A stretch of 64,000 bases of DNA from Pseudomonadota bacterium (GTDB taxonomy: Bacteria; Myxococcota_A; Polyangia; Polyangiales; Polyangiaceae), in the NCBI GenBank assembly GCA_023398955.1, contig JAEWRL010000020.1, forward strand, positions 1 to 64,000, given 5' to 3'. Shown piece after piece: positions 53,818 to 63,500 of this stretch (position 1 is the stretch's first letter; each line of letters begins with the position of its first letter). A program made the position numbers and the translations under genes. The notes below the pieces were generated by a model. It was given only the letters and a program-made list of their open reading frames with translations. It was not told the DNA's origin and did no database searches.

Positions 53818-54425
53818 GCCTCCAAGACCGGCTCGATCAACTTGCTCCAAGGGAGCGACAGCTGCTCGGCGTGCTGGTCGCTATCGTCGTCGCCTTCGTG
53901 GTGCTCGGCGTCCCGGGGGCATTGCTCGCGACCGCGAGTTCTCAACGCACTGAGAACGAAGCCCTGCGCGATGCGGTCAGGTCCATCGAGAAGGCCCAAG
54001 CTGCCCTCGCCAAGAGTGAAGAGAAGCGTGAGGCCATCCTCGCGCGGTATCGGACCCCTGCTCCCGAGCTCGCTGCATGGTTGGATCGGCTGGCACGCGC
54101 GCAAGAGCTCGAGGCCCTCGAGAGTCAGGACCGCGCCATGGTTCCCCATGGCAAGAAGTACGAGGAGCGCGCCACCAAGGTGCTGTTTCGGCGTGCAGGG
54201 CTCGGCAAGCTTGTGCGCTTCATGGAAAGCATCGAGAAGTCACCCTACCCGGTGCTCATCTCGAAGCTCAACATCCGCAAGCGCGGCGCGACCCCCGATT
54301 CGTTCGACGTGGAGATGATCGTCAGCGCCTTCGACCGCAAAGAGCCTGCCAAGAAGCCGTTGGCTGACGCTGAGGCGGTGCGCGGCGTCGGTGACGAACG
54401 CGAAGACGAAGGCGAGGAGGAGTAG
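53814..54425 (+). CDS. gspM: Type II secretion protein GspM
   Basis: 203 residues. A short cytoplasmic start (LDQLAPRERQLLGVLVAIVVAF) leads into one membrane helix (about 17-40), then a coiled coil and a small ferredoxin-like periplasmic domain (VRFMESIEKSPYPVLISKLNIRKRG). The opening LAPRERQLL is typical of GspM. The charged Glu-rich tail is species-specific. Its ATG overlaps the gspL stop (ATGA) with AAGGAGACGAG in front. Confidence 0.85.
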   Translation: MSLQDRLDQLAPRERQLLGVLVAIVVAFVVLGVPGALLATASSQRTENEALRDAVRSIEKAQAALAKSEEKREAILARYRTPAPELAAWLDRLARAQELEALESQDRAMVPHGKKYEERATKVLFRRAGLGKLVRFMESIEKSPYPVLISKLNIRKRGATPDSFDVEMIVSAFDRKEPAKKPLADAEAVRGVGDEREDEGEEE

Positions 54426-54429
54426 GGCC

Positions 54430-55542
54430 ATGAATATCCACCTGAAGCGGGCGCTGACGTACGCGGGCTATCCGGCCCTTTACCTGGCCGCGATGGGATT
54501 GTTCTTTCATGTGACCTTCCCAGACGAGCGTCTCAAGGATCGCATCGAGACCGAGTTCAACTCACGAAAGGTGATGGGGGACGACGTACGGCTCGAGGTG
54601 GGGCACGCGAGCCCCTCGTGGTTCAACGGGATCGAGCTCGAAGACGTGCGTCTCATCGATACCAAGGTCGAAGCGGAGCGAGCCCTGGCGTCGAGTACGT
54701 CCGGTGACTCGAAGGGCGCGACAACCGGTTCCAAGTCTCCCGCGCCTGCCGCTAGCGCCAGCAAGCCCGGCGCGGGCCTTGCCGTCGTTACCAGCGACGA
54801 GATGATGGTCGACGAGCTGACCGTCAGCGTTTCGCTGCTCAGCGCGCTGATGGGCACGGTGGCCGTCAGTTTCGATGCCGAGGCGTTTGGAGGAACGGTC
54901 GATGGACGGTTTCGCCGCTCGGAAGAGCAACAGGCGATCCAACTCGAGCTCGAGGAGGTCGGCGTCGGAGGCTTCCCCCTGCTCAAGGATCTGGTGGGGC
55001 TGCCGATGCGCGGTAGTCTCTCGGGGACTGTCGACGTCGTGACACCTCAGCAGAAGCTCGCGCTCGCCGAGGGGACGCTTCACTTGACAATCAGCGACCT
55101 GCGGGTCGGGGACGGCAAGGCACAGATACTCAAGACTATTGCTCTCCCGATGATCGATGTCGGCACGGTGGAGCTCGAGGCCGAGGTCGCGGCTGGCGTT
55201 CTGCGCCTCGTCAAGCTGCAGGCTGGGGGCAAGGACCTCGACGTTGAAGCAGACGGAAGGATCCGACTTCGCGACCCCTTGGAACGTAGCCTTCTGGAGC
55301 TCAACGTTCGCTTTCGGTTCTCGGACAGCTACAAGAACCGGAACGATATGACTCGCGGTCTCTTCGGCACGGGTGGGGTGCCGGGTCTGTTGGAGCTGGA
55401 TCCGAAGGTGAAGCGGTCGAAGCGGGAGGACGGTTACTACGCCTGGCGCGCCTCGGGCTTGCTTACGAGCCCTCACTTCGTTCCAGAGAGTGCAGCGCGC
55501 ACGCCAGGTGTACGGCGAGGCGCTCGTCCTGCCAGGCGCTAG
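54430..55542 (+). CDS. gspN: Type II secretion protein GspN
   Basis: 370 residues. Bitopic protein with one N-terminal membrane helix (about 9-28, YAGYPALYLAAMGLFFHVTF) and a beta-rich periplasmic part that begins with PDERLKDRIETEF and contains LEVGHASPSWFNGIELEDVRLI, SVSLLSALMGTVAVSFDAEAFGG and GLPMRGSLSGTVDV, as in GspN/AsmA-like domains. A Ser/Ala/Pro-rich insert lies at about 85-115. It starts 4 bp after gspM and closes the operon. The next gene is convergent. Confidence 0.85.
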   Translation: MNIHLKRALTYAGYPALYLAAMGLFFHVTFPDERLKDRIETEFNSRKVMGDDVRLEVGHASPSWFNGIELEDVRLIDTKVEAERALASSTSGDSKGATTGSKSPAPAASASKPGAGLAVVTSDEMMVDELTVSVSLLSALMGTVAVSFDAEAFGGTVDGRFRRSEEQQAIQLELEEVGVGGFPLLKDLVGLPMRGSLSGTVDVVTPQQKLALAEGTLHLTISDLRVGDGKAQILKTIALPMIDVGTVELEAEVAAGVLRLVKLQAGGKDLDVEADGRIRLRDPLERSLLELNVRFRFSDSYKNRNDMTRGLFGTGGVPGLLELDPKVKRSKREDGYYAWRASGLLTSPHFVPESAARTPGVRRGARPARR

Positions 55543-55621
55543 CAGCCAAGGACGCGGCGCTCGCGGCGGCCCTGGCCAGGCTCCTCGTGCGAAGGCCCGG
55601 GAGCGGGGACGGTGGGCCGTG

Positions 55622-57160
55622 CTAGCAGCGAGGTGAGGCGCACTCCAAGTCCTGCAAGCCAAGCGGATTGGGTGTGGTGCCGTCGCGGCCCCGACGCGCG
55701 GTGACGAGCGCAGCCATGGCGGTGCTCAGGCCGACGATGAGCACGAGCATCCCGCCCACCGAGACCCACTGTAGCAGTGCAAAGTCGGTGGGGAGTGCTG
55801 CCATGGCGCGCGGCAGCCCGCGGGAGCCGAGAACCAACTGTGGGAAGAACGTAACGTGGACGCCGGCTGCCCACAGCACCGCTGACAAACGCGCCAGAGG
55901 CTCCGGCAGAGTGCGCCCGGCGATCCTTGGCCACCAAAGAAAGAGCCCCGCCAGCGCTGAGAGACCAATCCCGCCCACAGTGAGATAGTGGGCGTGCGCG
56001 GTCACGAACACCGTGCCTCCGAGATGGGACGACAACGAGGGGACGGCGAGGAGCAGCCCTGAGGCCGCCCCAACGAACCAGCACGTCGCGGCGCCGAGCG
56101 CTGCCAGCAGGGCCCCCGAGAGCACGATGCGTCCCTTGCGGAGGGTGCCCAGCCAGACCAAGAAGAAGAGGCTCACGGGCACGCCGAGTAGCAGGGTCGG
56201 TAGCGACCCCAGAGCGGCAGTCAGCACCGAACCGCTGCGCGATGAGAGGTGCACGGCATAGCCGAGCAGCGTCAGCACGGCGAAGAGCGCGACGGACGCC
56301 CTCAAGGAGCGGGGGGCGAACAGCGGACGGCGAGCGGAGGTCTTCAACACCTCGGCAATCACGCCCGCGGCGGGCAGCGCACAGGAATAGAGCAAGGCGT
56401 GGGTGCCAAACCAGAAGAAGTGGGTGTAAAGGGATGGATCGCCGCCGTTCTTCGGGTCGAAGAGACCCGTTCCAAGGTGCTGCTCGGCGAGGAGCAAGAT
56501 CAGGGTCAGGATGAGCACGGGCGCGCCGATGAGCTGGACCGCAGATTGGGCGTACACGGTGAGGCTCAGGGGCGGAAGCTGGCTCCAGGTGAGCCCCTGG
56601 CGGCGTTGTTGATGAATCGTGACGAGGAAGGTCACGCTCCGCAATGCTGCCGAGCCTGCAAGGAGTCCGATGGCGATGGCAAGGTGCTTCAAGCCGCCGC
56701 CAGCCGCGAGTGCCAGGGGCGGAGCCAGGCGCCAGCCGACCTCAGGTGTCCCGCTCAGTACTGAGTGAACCAGGTAGAGCGCCGCGATGCCCCAGAGGTA
56801 CAGCGACGCGAGATGGAGACGGGGGAACGCGACGTTCCTCGCTCCGAGCTGCAGGGGCATCAGGAAGCTTCCAAGCGTTGCTGCCAGGCCAGGGAGCACC
56901 ACAAGGAACACCATGACCACGCCATGGGCCGTCATCGCCGATCCAAAGCGGGCTCGACTCAGATCTCCGCTCACCTGGAGGAGCCGCTCCGCTGTCATCG
57001 CCGCGGCCAAGCCTGAGCCGAATAGGATAGCCAACAGGACCCCGGCAAGCTGTAACAGCGCGACCCGCTTGTGATCCAACGTGAAGAGCCATGGCAGGAG
57101 CCCGCCTTCGTCCGGATAGCTGGCGGCGCCCGATGTGGCAGAGATTGAGCTGGCACGCAT
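55622..57160 (-). CDS. Degenerate heme-copper oxidase subunit I homologue
   Basis: 512 residues, about twelve membrane helices, aligning along almost its full length with cytochrome-c oxidase subunit I (TLDHKRVALLQL, TAHGVVMVF, GARNVAFPR, NGGDPSLYTHFFWF, AHAHYLTVGG, THFFPQ-like VTFFPQLVLGSRGLPR). Heme ligands are kept: H79, H389 and H391. At the CuB site H254 and the cross-link tyrosine Y258 remain (HALLY for HPEVY), but the HH pair is VH (V303-H304). The K-channel lysine is F332, the D-channel Asp is N109 and the HPEVY glutamate is L256. Mg-site residues are also lost. No subunit II or III is adjacent. It therefore probably does not pump protons and may not reduce oxygen. A heme-binding redox or sensor role is inferred. 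Confidence 0.85.
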   Translation of the reverse strand: MRASSISATSGAASYPDEGGLLPWLFTLDHKRVALLQLAGVLLAILFGSGLAAAMTAERLLQVSGDLSRARFGSAMTAHGVVMVFLVVLPGLAATLGSFLMPLQLGARNVAFPRLHLASLYLWGIAALYLVHSVLSGTPEVGWRLAPPLALAAGGGLKHLAIAIGLLAGSAALRSVTFLVTIHQQRRQGLTWSQLPPLSLTVYAQSAVQLIGAPVLILTLILLLAEQHLGTGLFDPKNGGDPSLYTHFFWFGTHALLYSCALPAAGVIAEVLKTSARRPLFAPRSLRASVALFAVLTLLGYAVHLSSRSGSVLTAALGSLPTLLLGVPVSLFFLVWLGTLRKGRIVLSGALLAALGAATCWFVGAASGLLLAVPSLSSHLGGTVFVTAHAHYLTVGGIGLSALAGLFLWWPRIAGRTLPEPLARLSAVLWAAGVHVTFFPQLVLGSRGLPRAMAALPTDFALLQWVSVGGMLVLIVGLSTAMAALVTARRGRDGTTPNPLGLQDLECASPRC

Positions 57161-57226
57161 GGTGCCAATCTTTATCGGACAGGAGCCCCCTCAGGTCACC
57201 CCGTTTGTCGTTGCCCGTGGCAACAA

Positions 57227-57260
57227 AATGGGCCTGCCCGGGAGGCCAGGCGGGCCCATT
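57227..57260 (-). terminator. Intrinsic terminator after the second vWA gene
   Basis: A 12-bp stem with one G-U pair (57227-57238 and 57249-57260, 10-nt loop). On the minus strand it is followed by TTTTG. It lies 56 bp beyond the stop of the vWA gene that ends at 57316. Confidence 0.7.
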
Positions 57261-57315
57261 GCTGAGTAGGAGTGCAGGGGACTGGCCCGCGCCGCCGCAG
57301 GCCAACCTTGGCTGG

Positions 57316-58554
57316 TTAACCGAGAACCGTTATGGGTTTGCAGCCCGCCCAGACCTCCACGCTGCCGCCCCCGACACGGGAGCAGGTGCACGGACAGAGC
57401 TTGACCTTTGTCGGGTCCGACGGGTCGGGGAAGTACCAGCCCCCATGGGTGCTGGAAGCGCACCCTGCCTCGCTGCTGACCTTCGGGATTTCCTCCTCGA
57501 GCCCCGTGGGCGACGTCCACTTCACCCGGACGTCGGTCTCGTCGTACTGCTGGGACCCTGAGCTTGGGGGCGGGAGCTCGAGGTTACAGGCGAGATCCGA
57601 GCTGGCGAGGCTCAACAAATGGCCCAGGAAGGTTTCCGAGATGTCCTCCTCCGGATCCAAGAGGTAGGCCGAGCTCGTCCCGCCATACATCGCGATGTGG
57701 TTGAGGTTGAAGCCGCCTTCCAGCCCGACGACGAAGGTCCTGATCGACGGCTCCGAGTCGAACCCTTCGGCAGCGATCTCTGCGACGAGCGCGATTGGGT
57801 TCTCGTCCTGCTCGTAGCAGAGGGTTGGCATGCCGTCGGTGACGAGCACCACGACTGTTTCCCTGTCCGGGTGCTGTCGATGGTGCGCCCTGGCATACTG
57901 AATTGCACCTTCCAGGGCGGGCGGGGTGGGGGTCAATCCGTTGGGCCAGGTGTCCTCAATGTCGTCGAGGATGGCTTGGCCGACGTCGGCCGGGAACCCG
58001 ATCGGAACCACAGGATCCGCATAGCGCGCGACGTTGCAGTTCGGGTCCTCGTTGCCGGTTCCGTCCAAGTTGAACCTGCCGAACCCGATCCCAATGTTCG
58101 CGGCAGCGGGATGCTCAACGAACGCCTCGACGGCTGAGTGGATGGCGTCCCAGCGGTTCTCGTAACCCTCCGCCGGGTAGGTCATCGAGACCGAGGCGTC
58201 CATCATGATGAACATATCGACGGGGAGCCCCTCTGCTTCCATCTTGGCTCCCGTGCAGGCGGCATCTTCCTCGCTCAGCTCCTGGGCACGTTCACTGACA
58301 GGGTAGCCGGAGCAGGCGCGCGCCCCGCGTGGCGGCATCCCGCTGCCACTGCTCGCGCCTCCGGTGCCGCTTCCCGACGAATCCGCGCCGGCATCCCCGT
58401 TGGAGGCGCCCGCGTCGTTGCCGTTGGAAGCTCCGGTGCCGTTGGTGGCGCCGCTGCCTCCGGTGCCTTCGTCGTCATCAGAGCTGCACGCCCCGGCGGC
58501 GAGCGCGAAGGCCAGTGTCACCCCCAAACCGACTGAAATCCTCGATCGATGCAT
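57316..58554 (-). CDS. Putative lipoprotein with von Willebrand factor A domain
   Basis: 412 residues. Signal peptide with AAGAC lipobox-like end (C23), followed by a Gly/Ser/Asn/Asp linker (about 25-75) and a Cys-containing segment. The vWA domain (about 110-330) starts VDMFIMMDASVSM with a DxSxS MIDAS metal site and has the central TPPALEGAIQYAR and VVVLVTDGMPTLC strands. The C-terminal part is Cys-rich (CPCTCSRVGGGSVEVWAGC), likely disulphide-bonded. Start at the ATG at 58554. Same strand and design as the gene upstream; both look like surface adhesion proteins that bind metal and a partner. Confidence 0.82.
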   Translation of the reverse strand: MHRSRISVGLGVTLAFALAAGACSSDDDEGTGGSGATNGTGASNGNDAGASNGDAGADSSGSGTGGASSGSGMPPRGARACSGYPVSERAQELSEEDAACTGAKMEAEGLPVDMFIMMDASVSMTYPAEGYENRWDAIHSAVEAFVEHPAAANIGIGFGRFNLDGTGNEDPNCNVARYADPVVPIGFPADVGQAILDDIEDTWPNGLTPTPPALEGAIQYARAHHRQHPDRETVVVLVTDGMPTLCYEQDENPIALVAEIAAEGFDSEPSIRTFVVGLEGGFNLNHIAMYGGTSSAYLLDPEEDISETFLGHLLSLASSDLACNLELPPPSSGSQQYDETDVRVKWTSPTGLEEEIPKVSSEAGCASSTHGGWYFPDPSDPTKVKLCPCTCSRVGGGSVEVWAGCKPITVLG

Positions 58555-58719
58555 GGTTCTACCGCTCCTTCGAAACTGAATCCTTGCCCAGCCAATAGCC
58601 TTGCTCACCGACACCCATCAGGCGGCTCGGGTTGGCTCTGGGACCACCGCAGAGCCACCTGACCGGTGCTCATCGTCCGCGCCCACGCTGGACGATCGGA
58701 TCCACCACCGAGGAAGCCA

Positions 58720-60081
58720 CTAAAAGATACCGATGGGGGGGCATCCGAGGAGGATGTCCACGCGCTTTGCGCCGCGGTCCTCGATGTCCGCGCAGGTGTC
58801 CCCAAGGATGCGGATGGTGGTGTTATCGTTACGGAACTCCCACTGGTCTTCGCCATCTGCATCCGTCCGCGGCAACAGCAGGCAGTTGATGGCCACGTTC
58901 ACGCGCTGAGTGTCTGGCGGCGCCTCCGCCAGCGGGATGTCGCAAGACGTCACGAGCTGTTCGGTGATGCGCCGGAAGGTTCGCGCCAGCGCGGCGGAGC
59001 CGCCGCTCGCCGAGACTTGGTAGAAGGAGGGGGCTCCGTCGCCGCCGTCTTCGTTGGGGACGCCACCTGCCACGGCAAACTCGTTCAAGGACGCCTCGTA
59101 AGGCTCGCTGCCGGGGATGCCAACGACGTAAGTGGGAACCCCCGCGTCGGCTAGCGCCTCGATCGCCTCCCGCGTTTCGTCGGCGTCGACACAGCCCTCG
59201 GGGACGGGCTCGCAGCAGTTGACGGTCGGTCTCTGTTCGTCCACGCACGATCCGTCGATGTGCATGGTGCAGTCCTCGCGGCTGCAGCTAGCTTCAGCGT
59301 TGCAGTTGGGACCGCCATCCGTAGCCAGGAGGACGTAGGTGTCACCGTCCAGATCAGCCGCTTGGAGATACTCACGCGCCCGCCGCAACGCCGCGGCCGT
59401 GGGGGTGCCACCACCGGGCTCCGTAGCGTCCAGGACGTCGAGGATCCGCTCGACGGCGGTTCCTTCGGGAGCATCGCTTGCCGTGACAGCGGTGACGTCC
59501 TCATCGAAGGGCACATTCATGTCGTTGTCGCTAGGCATCTCACAACAGTTGGTCTCACAATCGAGCTCGATGGGCTCGTTAGGATCCTCCGGGAAGGGAT
59601 AGAGCTCGAGGGCGTAGTTGATGCGGCTCTGAGAGTCGTCGAGAACCTCGGACAAGGCGCCCTTGACGGACTCCCAGAGGGTGGCGCTGTACCCTGAGGG
59701 GACCAGATCCATGCTGCCGGACTTGTCCAAGACGACGAGCATGTTGACCTTCAGCTGCTTGGCCTCCTCTCCGGTGGAGCCGCAGTCGAGCAGCTTCTCG
59801 TCCGAGATTTCGTCGCCGCAGGCCTTCAGGAAGGAATCCGAATCGCTCCCGGACTCACCGGCCCCAGCCGCGCCCCCATCACCCTCGTCGCCCCCGTTGC
59901 CGCTGCCTCCTTCGCCCTCGTTGCTGGCCCCCGCGTCGCTGCTGCCGTTCCCGTCGTTGCCGTTCTCCTCGTCGGTCGCGCAGCTGGATGCCCCGACCGA
60001 AAACATGGTGAACACGGCCCCGAGTACCGCCCATTTGCCAGCCTTCTGTGCCAGCCCTGCCACTGTCGAAGTGTTCTTCAT
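58720..60081 (-). CDS. Putative lipoprotein with von Willebrand factor A domain
   Basis: 453 residues. Hydrophobic signal KWAVLGAVFTMFSVGASSC (weak lipobox, A-S-S-C), then a Gly/Glu/Asp/Ser/Asn linker (about 38-80). vWA domain from about 115: VNMLVVLDKSGSMDLV gives the DxSxS MIDAS motif; GGGTPTAAALRRAREYL and VLLATDGGPNC follow. Many cysteines (NCC pairs, C-x4-C) suggest disulphides, so an exported protein. Start: the ATG at 60081, with GGGAG about ten bases before it; ATG 60108 is in frame but has no such site. 165 bp upstream of the second vWA gene. Confidence 0.82.
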   Translation of the reverse strand: MKNTSTVAGLAQKAGKWAVLGAVFTMFSVGASSCATDEENGNDGNGSSDAGASNEGEGGSGNGGDEGDGGAAGAGESGSDSDSFLKACGDEISDEKLLDCGSTGEEAKQLKVNMLVVLDKSGSMDLVPSGYSATLWESVKGALSEVLDDSQSRINYALELYPFPEDPNEPIELDCETNCCEMPSDNDMNVPFDEDVTAVTASDAPEGTAVERILDVLDATEPGGGTPTAAALRRAREYLQAADLDGDTYVLLATDGGPNCNAEASCSREDCTMHIDGSCVDEQRPTVNCCEPVPEGCVDADETREAIEALADAGVPTYVVGIPGSEPYEASLNEFAVAGGVPNEDGGDGAPSFYQVSASGGSAALARTFRRITEQLVTSCDIPLAEAPPDTQRVNVAINCLLLPRTDADGEDQWEFRNDNTTIRILGDTCADIEDRGAKRVDILLGCPPIGIF

Positions 60082-60507
60082 TTGAAAACTGCTCCCGGCC
60101 TTACCCATCAAATCTGAGAAGAAGGTTCGAGAAGTATTCCACGCAGGCCTCCCGCACACCAGCCATTCGTCTCCGTGTTCTAGACCTCTATAGGCACGGG
60201 AACTTTGTATGTGCGCGCGGCACCAAAAATGCGCAGTAGGACTCCGGGCGCGGTGTAAAGCTGAAGCGCTCGCGGAAGTCCAGCTGGGAGCATCTGCCGC
60301 AATCGGCGGTTCGCCCACTTGACGGGCCTCGCCTGTCGCTCTCCAGGAAAGGGAGCCCCGTGAAACGGAGCAGAGTCACCCCTACTAGGGAGATAGTGTA
60401 GGTGCTGTCGAATGAGGACTCGTCGAGCCGTCACGCGAGCGGGTGCCGCATTCGTATTTGGGACGGAGGATGCGGCACCGGGTGTGCGCTAGGGAAACGC
60501 CGAGGTT
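60082..60507. other. Intergenic region between the partial TPR gene and the first vWA gene
   Basis: About 425 bp without a credible gene. It is the upstream region of the vWA gene and the downstream region of the TPR gene, both on the minus strand. No hairpin with a T-run was recognised. Confidence 0.5.
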
Positions 60508-63500
60508 CTAGGAGTCGATCGCGATCCCCAGCCTCCGCCGCATCTCCAGGTAGTCATGGCTGACCGAGTAGAGAACGAGCTCGCGTTCCCTCTCTGCCTT
60601 GGGCACGTGGTTGGCGGCATCGTCGGAGGCGCGCACGAGTTCGACCGCTGTAGCCAAGTCGTGAGAAATAATGAGGCCGACGCGGTCCGCTGTGAGATCG
60701 ACGCCCGCGACCCATTTCTTGAGATCGAGAGCGCCACCTTGTTGGACCAGGCGTGACACGATGCGAGTCATCGTGTCGCGCGCCTGACCTTGCACCTGCG
60801 CATCCAAGGCCCGTCGTGCCTCCTCCATGGGACCTTGAATGTCTGGCGCGCCCGGGAACTGCGGCGAAACGAGCTTGATGGCAGCAAAGAGCCAGGCCTT
60901 CAGCGCCGTGGCGCTTGCGACGAGGTGCCGTAGGTAGGTCCCGGGCCTGTAGAACGTCAGGTGACGGGCCGCGATGAACGCAGCCGCTTGAGGAGGGACG
61001 CGCCGGCTCAGTGCAACGCGTCCCAATCCAATGGCGGGCTGTCGCGAGTGGATGAACCCGAGCCCGCCTTGGTCATTGGGGTTCTCGAAGCTTGGCGGCG
61101 CCGCCATCCCCATCACACCCGCCGCGTAGAAGAGCGTTTGCGGCATCGGCCGTTCGTGGCTCGCGAGGTCCAGCGCCTGGGAAGGATGGAACCCGAACGA
61201 TTCGAGAGGCTGGGCACGCGCCGCGATCACGGCAGGTTCGATGGCCGCGAAGAGCCCGGTGAGCAGCGGATCGGTGAGTGGGTGAGTGATGCGGTCCCTC
61301 CAGTCCTCTTCCACGAACACTGCCTGGGCCGGAGCGGCCGTCTCCGAGCGCATGCGTGTGTAGAACCGCTCCTCGTCGGGCTGTGCGCGGCCCAAGACGC
61401 TGAGCGTCTGGCACACACACCACGAGCCGTCGGCGTGGCGGATGTCTGTGTAGAGCTTGCGTAGGGACTCATATTTTTCGCTCTTGTAAGGATCCTCTCG
61501 GAGGATCGCTTCGAGCAGTGCGATGGCCCTTGTCGAGTAGCGCTCGGGCTCGAAGGAATAGAGGCGCACCAGACGGTCCCGCCACTGCCGATTCTCAGGC
61601 TCGAGCCGCTGTGCGTTCTCATAAGCGTCGACGGCCAAGTCTATCTGGTTCATCTCCGTTTCGTAGAGTCGCGCGAGCGCAACGACCGTGTTGAGCTCTT
61701 CCGCCTTGTCCTCGGATTTGGTTGCGGCCTCCAGCTTGCGCTGGAGCAACCGCTCGACGCCAGCCAGATCCCCCCGCTGCCGGTAGAGTGCCAGGGCGTC
61801 CGTGAAAGCCTTCTCGATGCTGGGATCGAGGGCGATGACCTGCTCGTAGAACCCGAGGGCGCGCTCCACGTCGCCCAACTGGCGGGACGACACGATGGCC
61901 GCGGTGTTCAGGTACTTGGCTTTCTGTTTCGAATCGTCGACGAACTCCGCCAGCCGCAGGACGACGTCGAGGAGCTCATCCCAGTTCTTCTCCTCGCTGT
62001 GCAGTTGCATCAGCCGGTTCAGCACGCGACGGTCGTCGGGCTTCTCCTCGAGAGCTGCCGTGAACGAGCGCGCGGCCCGAGCGGAGTCACGCAGCTTGTC
62101 AGCGGCGACCTCGCCCATTTCCAGCAGCAGCTGGACGCGGTCCTCTGCGCTGGCGATGTCCAGGTGGCGGTACTTGATCCGCAAGACCTCCTCCCAGTCT
62201 TCGCGTTCTGCGTGCAGTATCGCCATCGCCTTGAGCGGCGCGACAGCAGAGGGATCCAAGTCGGAGGCTTCCTCGAGCTGCTGTCGCGCCTCCTCGATGT
62301 GTCCGGCGCGCCTCAGTGATTCGCCGTAGCGATAGGAGACGACTGCCTGCGTGGGCAGATCGAGCTGGTCCGCGAACCGTTCCAGGAGCGAGTAGTGGAG
62401 CTCGACAGAACGCTTCGGATCGCCATGCTCGAAGATGACCAGCGTCACGCGGAGCAGAGCGTCGCAGTCGTCGGGCGCCAGCCGTAGCAGCGCGTCGCCG
62501 GCGGCGAGCGCCTTGTCGGTGGAACCAGAGCGGGCTGCGGCATCGACGTAGCGTGTCAGGAGGCGCTTTGCCATGCTGGGCTCCAGCATCTCGGCCCGTT
62601 CCACCACGGCGCCGAGGTGGCTCGCCGCCTCCAAGAACCGGTCCTCGTCGAAGGCGATTTCGCCGAGCACCGCGTGACCATTCAAGCTTCCGGGGTCGAG
62701 GTTAAGCGCCTTCTTCGCGTTGATCTGGGCGCGATGCGGATCTCCCAGCTTCGTGTAGAGCAGCTCCGCGATCTCACCGCAAAGTCGAGCCCGAGCTAGA
62801 TCGCTCTCCGCCGCGGCAAGCTCCTTTTCCGCCAACTGAACGGCGGCTTCGGCATCACCGCTGTCGACGTAGGTGCGGCGAAGCTCCAGGGTGAGCTCGG
62901 GGTCGTTGGGGCTGGCCTCAACGGCTCGTTGATACCGCTCTACGGCGGCGTCGAGGTCGCCAAGGGCCCGCAGCAGGCGGGCCGCTCGGAGCCATAGGGC
63001 TGCCTTTTGCTCCGGCGTGGCAGCTTTGCTCGCGAGGGCTTCGATCGCCGCCAGCGCGGCGTCGACATCACCGGCCGACTCCCGCAACTTCGCAAGGGCT
63101 TCCAGTGCGCCGGGGTGCGTCGGCTCGATCTCCAGGACGAGCTCGTAGGCCTTGATGGCGCGCTCTGGAGCTCCGAGCTGATCGGCCGCGACTTTCCCGA
63201 GCTGGAGGGCGAGCGGCAGGCGGCGGGTCGGATCAGTCAGGACGGTGAGGTGGCGCTCGTAGGTGGCAGCGACGTCCTCCCAACGGTCGAGCGCTCGGTA
63301 GTAGCGAGGCAGTGATGCCAATGCGGGGTCGTAGCGCTCGTCGATGCGCAGCGCCTGCTCGAGGGACTCCGCAGCCTTCGCGTTGTCGAGGAACTGCTCC
63401 TCGTAGACCTTCGCAATCTTCTCGAGCAATGTCACCTGGAGCCGCGGCGTGGAGGCGATGACTAGTTGGGCTTCTAGGTTCTCCAGGAGGTCGCCGTAGC

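Noticed and set aside
55622..57160. Nitric-oxide reductase (NorB) as identity of the oxidase homologue
   Set aside because: The sequence follows the aa3-type signature blocks (GGDP-x-LY, FWF, AHxHY, FFPQ) and keeps the HxxxY tyrosine, which NorB lacks; NorB-specific Glu residues are not evident.
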